Of a DNA stretch of 64,000 nucleotides, positions 58,241 through 64,000 are shown one piece after another; positions within the stretch are counted from its first letter, which is position 1, and every line of letters starts with the position of its first letter. Source of the stretch: Nematostella vectensis (lineage: Eukaryota > Cnidaria > Anthozoa > Actiniaria > Edwardsiidae). Both the position numbers and the translations under genes were made by a program. Location of the stretch: the NCBI RefSeq assembly GCF_932526225.1, contig NC_064040.1:6979181-7043180 (forward strand). The letters run 5' to 3'. The notes under the pieces are model-generated. The model was not told the DNA's origin and made no database searches. It saw only the letters and a list, made by a program, of their open reading frames with translations.

Positions 58241-60040
58241 GTCTCATTAAATTTCTACTAAATGCTGAAGAATATGGATAAATAAAACAATTATCCATTA
58301 AAGATCATCAATGTATGTCTCTGACATTGCTAGACTTTATTTAACACCTTTAATTTTACGAATGATTAGTACCCAGAAGCACCGTTCGCGCTTAGAACTG
58401 CCATTAACTATTTGCCATTCGCCATTTGCACTGACAACCTTTTTTGAAATAGGTGTATATGCAGAACAGTAATAAATACATGCCACTCATTATTCTATGT
58501 ATTATGTGTTACTTGTTATAATAGCCAACATCACGGTTCGTTGACCACGCGAGTTAAATCACTTTTCATTTGTACCACCACAGTTAGAAGACGGTGGAGT
58601 AAGACTCTTTATTCTGACTATATTACCTCCTAAAGCGATAGCAATTAGAACAAGGAATATAGTCACGTAAAATACATCACGGAATAGGGTCTAGAGCATA
58701 TCTGACTTGCTTTAGCTCGAACAATAAGATAAGAATAAGCTGTAGTCAAAACAAGAACAACAGAGCAAAACGTAGTTACGAAAATCTAGTATGGAAAGCA
58801 GACAAAGGAGTTGAATGGCTTCAACAAGCACGTATAAATACAATAATATGACAACACGAACGATAAAATAAAGCTTAGCTAGGACTTTAGTTATGCCATA
58901 TGAATCCGGCATGGCCAGATACAACTTGGCTCGTAAGATACACGGCAACAACACAATTCCCGGCGATCATAGTTCAAAACTCAAGTACCTTTTGACAGGA
59001 TTATTAGCGCTTGTCTGGTGTTATTTGCAATAGTAGCTTCAGTAAGGTTGCTTATGCTTGCGGCTAAACGGTTCATTGGCTCAGGGAGCTTTGTGTCGCC
59101 GGCTGTAAACAAATGTTGTTGATTTACGGTGGGTATCACCCACTGACCACGTGTTCACCGTCGCCATAGAGGGTCCGAACTAGGTAGGGGGCCTAGGTAT
59201 ATCAGTTAGGGACACGAGTCGATTATGCTAGTAAAACTGGCATAATATGCTAGTAGCAAGCATTGCTCGCTTTTAATCAAAATTATGCTAAAATTATGCT
59301 CGCTTTAAAGAAAATACATCATAATATATATACTAGTATAATCGACTTGTCCCTAAATCTCAGAGGGAGGCTACGAATACTTTGAAGTTCGATATTTTTT
59401 TCACTCCCACTTTGGTGCTAGTTGTTTTTTCTTGAGCCTCTTGTTTTTCAGCCAATTGCAGGTTCGTTTTTTTAAAGAGTGCCTTCATCGAATTCGTAAC
59501 CGGTTATCCGTCACATTCGTACTAGAAGATTTTTGTTTGAACTTGTCGAATTTTCAATAACTCAAACTTGAATAGTTCAGTCAAACATGTCCTTTGTTGC
59601 TCGGCGATTTATTTATTTATTTTATTTTTCCAAAAACCGGAAGATTCTTGCAAAATCCGGAAGATTTGAAAAAACACTTTTCGCCCAAGCGGGTGATTTT
59701 TGGCCTCTGGACATGTATGGTGTTTTTCGTTAATCTGTGATTTCTCGCGTTCGGCGATTTAAAACCCGTCACCGCTAGAATATCAAGTAGTTGTTCCCTG
59801 TTATCAACACGCGGAAATCCCGCTGAAGGTGAAGGTGAAATATAATCAAAATCGTCCACTCAAGTGTCAGGTTTTCATTGGGGTGAAGAGAGGGCGGCCT
59901 CATCAGCATAATCTTGAGTTTCTTGGCTCACGAATCGCATTCTTGAATGTAATATGATGCGCTAGAACAGATCAATCAACGTTACCATATACGAATAATA
60001 GGTCAGCCTTCGCTCGCCAAGAAGATCAGTCCGCGGAGAT
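58241..60040. other. Spacer before the FAS1 gene
   Basis: No gene supported. There is a small cluster of ATTATGCTAG/CATAATATGCTAG repeats at 59222-59345. The final ~150 bp is presumably the promoter and 5' UTR of the EMI-FAS1 gene. Confidence 0.45.
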
Positions 60041-63000
60041 ATGGCCATGAAACTAGCGCTCGCTTGCTGTCTCTTTCTTGGACTGCTTGGGCTCTCGAGT
60101 GGATATGGGCCTGGATGGATGCGTTTAATAGGGTGGTGGAAAAGGCATCACCAGGAAAGAAGACTGCCAGAGCAACCAGATATACACCAGCCTCTAAAGA
60201 AAGATGGGTAAATATTGGAAATTATTGACCGGACTTCCTAAATTGTTCCTTTTAACGAAATATCACAGTTAATTAAGCCAAACGGGCTTTGCAGTTAGTT
60301 CATTTGACGTCCTGTCCGAAATTGGTAAAAGGACACTATAAAATATTGTTATAGCAATGATATGAATACTACAAAGGTTAGAATGCCAATACAATTATTA
60401 TATATTTATTACTTTTTCATCTTTAATAACTGCTACATGAGTTATGTAATTTTAGCTTTGATGTATCACGTACGTTCTAAAATTGTATAAGCACGATTTA
60501 GCCCGTTATGTTTTTGTTCAGATCTTTTAGATAAAGCTGAAACAACAATTGAGGTATTGAGTCGAGCTGGCTAATAATTGACTGCAAATTCACGCGATGG
60601 GTGGAAGGAATTGCGTCGGTCGAAATAACTCAGAACCACCGAGTGCTGGTCGTCTTACGTAACTCGCGGTTTTGATTTTTTCTTTTGCGAATTTTTTTTT
60701 TAACATTTCTAGCGTAACTATGGTACTAAAGAAAAGAGATCGCGAAGAGGAAGAAGACTGCGCATAAAGCTCAGACGTAACTTTAAAAAAAAATGCTGAA
60801 GGAAGCTTTGTTATGTAATAGAGAATGGCTATTCGCAAGACATGTATATCGTTCCATTTTCAAAATACTTTTAAGCATAAAAGAATATAAATTTAAACTT
60901 TTTTGCGTCTATTTGTTGGGGCTGAAAGTGAAATTTGAAAATATAGAAAATTGCGCAAACATTTGAAGAAAAAATAAAAGGTGGCTACAACGAAGACCGG
61001 CGACCAACAAGGTTCAGAGAAATATGCTTCCTTACCTATTATTGTTGAGTTTTCTTGCATGAATGGCCGTATTTGTGCTACTATTCTACATACGTTATGG
61101 CGCATTTGCAGAAAATAGCCATCCCCTTTTATACAAAATTCACCGAGTTCTTGTACTCGACCTGCTTTTCATGGTAAAGTGTACGAAACGCGAATACCGT
61201 AATGGCTCTTTTTTTGTTTTAAACAAAATTAACTGAGTAATATTTCTCGCGATCGTCCTGCTTTCAGGTTAAACGTGTGCGAAATGCGAGTACCAGTGGG
61301 TATGTCACAGGAGTGTGTATTGGAGCAGGGACTCAGGCGACTGAAATGCAGGTAAAGTGCCAGTACCCTTGGGATAGCCTTTTGGCGAGTAATGTATAAA
61401 AGCTCGCTACAAACAACCTTAGATAACGCAAACGCTTCATTGTGTCACCTACGGCGAACTTCTTTAAGTGAAGCTTATTCATGTGTTCATCTACTTTGGT
61501 TTATGCTATATGAAATACAACCACAAATAGGTAATCGAGTCAAGTACCAGTTTTTTCCTTGTAAGGAACACGACTATTTCAGTATTTTGATTGACTGCTA
61601 TATATAATTATTATAGTTACATAACACCATAAGATGGTGATTATGCAACAAGTTATTTGCGAATTTTTAAGATAGAAAATGAGGAGGAAAACGGATATCC
61701 CCTTTTCCACTTAGCCCATTTAAATATATACTTTTTTGGTTCACTTTTTGCAGATTTGTTTCACCTTTGTATCTTTTGGGGGGCTATTATAGCCATCACT
61801 CATCTAACTTGTAGCTCATGAAACAGCGGTAAAACGTGTCAATCGGTGTTTTAGATCACAAATTATTTACATTTGTTTGAAGTTTCTTGAAAAGGTAAAT
61901 TCACGCCTAAGCACGCCCGCTTTACTATCTTTTAGGGTTAAAATATAACAATACCACGCCCACTTTAGTATCTTTAAGGTTTGTTTTAAAGAAATCCCGA
62001 CGATGATCCCCGTCCGTTTAATATCACTCATCTAAATTGTAGTCTCGAGTGGAAAAAAGTTTTTTTTCTCTTCCGGGCTTTTTGTGGGGTATTCAAGAAA
62101 GACTGGGGCCTGGGTTAGTTAAAAAATTTCGGTTCCGGTTCATAAAAATTGTAAAAAACACTCGAGATGCCAGCGGAGGAGGCTAATTAGTGGGTGTGGC
62201 TCGTCGTTAAGAATCACACCCGATACGGCTGTAAGTCTAACCTAGAACTGATTGGGCTACGAGCCAAATGGCTTGAGTGAGATAGCGTTATCTGGGTTGC
62301 TTGGGAATCTCTATCATTTTAGCCTTCGTAGCGGCGGTAAGAGGGAGGGGGGAGGTGTCAGCGGGCGAGATAAATAAAATATCATTTCTCCGCTACGCTC
62401 GAATAGAATCCCTTGATTCTACGACACGAATTCACGATTTCCTTGATATTAGTATCTACGTAGATCCCTAAAACCAGGGACCCCGATCATTTAAATCGAA
62501 ACCGATAACTCCAACCAAAAAGTGTTTTATGACGAACATAAATCGATTCCTCAGTACCAGCACTTTCCCGTTCCTGGGAAGATATTCCATGTTATAAGAG
62601 CACTACACGCATTTTGTTGTTTCGTAGGTCTGTTACTCACCACAGGACAGACTATGTTTGCTGTCCGGGCTTTGCTAGAGTGAAAGGCAAACCAGGGTGT
62701 CCAGAAGGTGAGTGAAGTCCAGTACAAACATACCTAAGGGGCCGACCATTTAAAAAGGTTAAACTTCTGAGGGGGATGGAGAGTGGTGCTGGCTTTTTGG
62801 CCGAAAAAACATGCATCCAGTCTAAAAATATTCCTGCATCGTTTGCCCCCCCCCCCACCCCACCTCCCCCCCCCCCCCCAAAAAAAAAGCCCTACTACAT
62901 GACAAAAAATATATATATATTCCGTATGCCAATTTTAGGTACGGTTTAACGTAGGAAACTGAAAAGCCTACTTCCCCTTATCAAATGATCGACTTTTAAT

Positions 63001-64000
63001 GCTCATGGAACGCCCAAAGCCCGTTTGGTAAACATATTCCTAGAAATTTGTCAAAATGAACATACTATGGCAAGAAACTTACCGGTGTAACCCGGTATTT
63101 TTTGCATACACAGGCGCGCCCATGGATGAAACATTGATTTGTTATCGTTTGTCATAGAATTGTACGTCTCTAAGATGAACATTGTTGAAGTTGCCAAGAG
63201 CCTGGGACTTAGCGAGTTTGTGAAACTTGTCAATCTTGCCGAACTAGGGTCCGAGCTCGTCCTGGTAAGCTACTGCAGGATCTAGCAGGGTCCGTCCGTC
63301 CGTCCGTCCGTCCCTTCCTCCCTCTCCCCCGTCTTATACACCTCATGATAGAGGTCTCTTTCCCTCGCGAAAGCCACCGTAATACGAAGAAAAGGGACCT
63401 CTACTAGCAGAAAATGGTCCAAGAAACGACCACTATTTTGCATGATCCTCTAATTAATGATCTTACTACGTCCCTCAGGATACCAAGTACACTGCATTCA
63501 TCCCCAGCAATGAAGCAATCAAATCTATCCCCGCCAAGACTCTCGAAGCGTTGGCTGCTGACCCAAAGAAACTTCGTGACGTCTTGCTTTTTCACGTACT
63601 CCCTGAGAAAGTCGTTTCAGAGGCCCTCAAGCATAACATGCTTCTTAAGACGATGGATCCACCAAACGACATTCGCGTCAACGTCAACGAACGCACACAT
63701 CCACAGGTACCCCCCACACACACACACACATACACACGCACGCCCCAAACCAACCCACCCCCAAGTGGTGACAAAATTCTCAAGCCTACTAAGAAAGAAA
63801 GCATTGACTCTGTGAAGTCAACATGCACTCACCCATCGTCTGTTGTCAGGTGAAGGTGGTGCAGGGAGCCAAGATAATCCAAGCCAACCAGGGCGCCTCT
63901 AACGGCATCATCCACGTTATTGATCGCGTCATCTTCCCATCATCCGGGAATCTCATGTCGTATCTGAACGGTAACGTATAGCTAGAAATGCCAGTCAAAA
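60041..64000 (+). CDS. Secreted EMI + fasciclin (FAS1) domain protein, TGFBI/periostin-like; 3' part off right edge
   Basis: Extracellular matrix adhesion protein. Exons 60041-60207, 61268-61351, 62628-62707, 63158-63264, 63479-63706 and 63850-63970 all join in phase, and the donor GTAACG at 63971 shows the gene continues. Exon 1 encodes a signal peptide (MKLALACCLFLGLLGLSSG) and a basic segment. Exons 2-3 form a short EMI-like Cys domain (NVCEM, QECV, then YVCCPGF and GCP), as found before the FAS1 repeats of TGFBI and periostin. Exons 4-6 cover a complete first FAS1 domain: IVEVAKSLGLSEFVKLV, then YTAFIPSNEAIKSIP (H1 motif), LLFHVLPEKVVSE, and NGIIHVIDRVIFP (H2 motif). In vertebrates such proteins have four FAS1 domains and bind collagen and integrins. 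How many are present here cannot be seen. Confidence 0.9.

Noticed and set aside
59617-59859. 80-codon minus-strand frame starting GTG
   Set aside because: No ATG or splice context; part is produced by a short internal repeat (CCGGAAGATT).

Overview
The window looks like intron-rich animal DNA, most plausibly from a cnidarian such as a sea anemone. That assignment is inference: it rests on gene content (LGR-type receptor, class A GPCR, CALHM channel, EMI/FAS1 matricellular protein, PHD-CR1-like LINE, TPMT), short GT-AG introns, and dense micro- and minisatellites. No prokaryotic signature is present. Gene models below were built by hand from splice sites, reading-frame phase and recognised protein motifs, and exon coordinates come from that reading.

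Layout. 1-13908, minus strand: one large kinesin gene running off the left edge (20 exons; motor at the right, a 3.2-kb coiled-coil exon at the left). 16657-17729, minus: a compact two-exon CALHM-family channel. 18180-21096, plus: a CR1/L2-type LINE whose 937 codons stay in one frame but carry five internal stops. 22257-23030, plus: an intronless thiopurine S-methyltransferase-like gene. 23809-30541, plus: a broken alpha-hydroxyacid oxidase (HAO/glycolate oxidase) gene. Its active-site exon boundary has been amplified to about 41 tandem copies, and the array is split by a ~3.35-kb insertion. 31450-36186, minus: an LRR-containing GPCR (LGR type). 36275-37389: a 1.1-kb TIR element. 38-46 kb: a gene-poor stretch with a perfect hairpin, a CRE-palindrome array and a 33-bp repeat array. 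46699-53652, plus: a four-exon peptide-type class A GPCR with a 3.3-kb 20-bp minisatellite in one intron. 54713-57226, minus: an SLC16/monocarboxylate-type MFS transporter. 60041 to the right edge, plus: a secreted EMI + FAS1 protein (TGFBI/periostin type), incomplete.

The genes do not form an obvious pathway. They are independent animal genes in both orientations.

The most unusual pattern is shared by several of them. Tandem repeats in this window repeatedly start on exon-intron junctions. Units contain the 3' end of an exon plus its 5' splice site (kinesin exons 1 and 8, the HAO exon), a GTAAGT donor next to an LGR exon, or an acceptor plus the start of an exon (GPCR exon 2). Five such cases in 64 kb suggest either a common duplication mechanism acting at splice junctions or selection or tolerance for spare splice sites. 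That interpretation is inference; the repeats themselves are directly visible.
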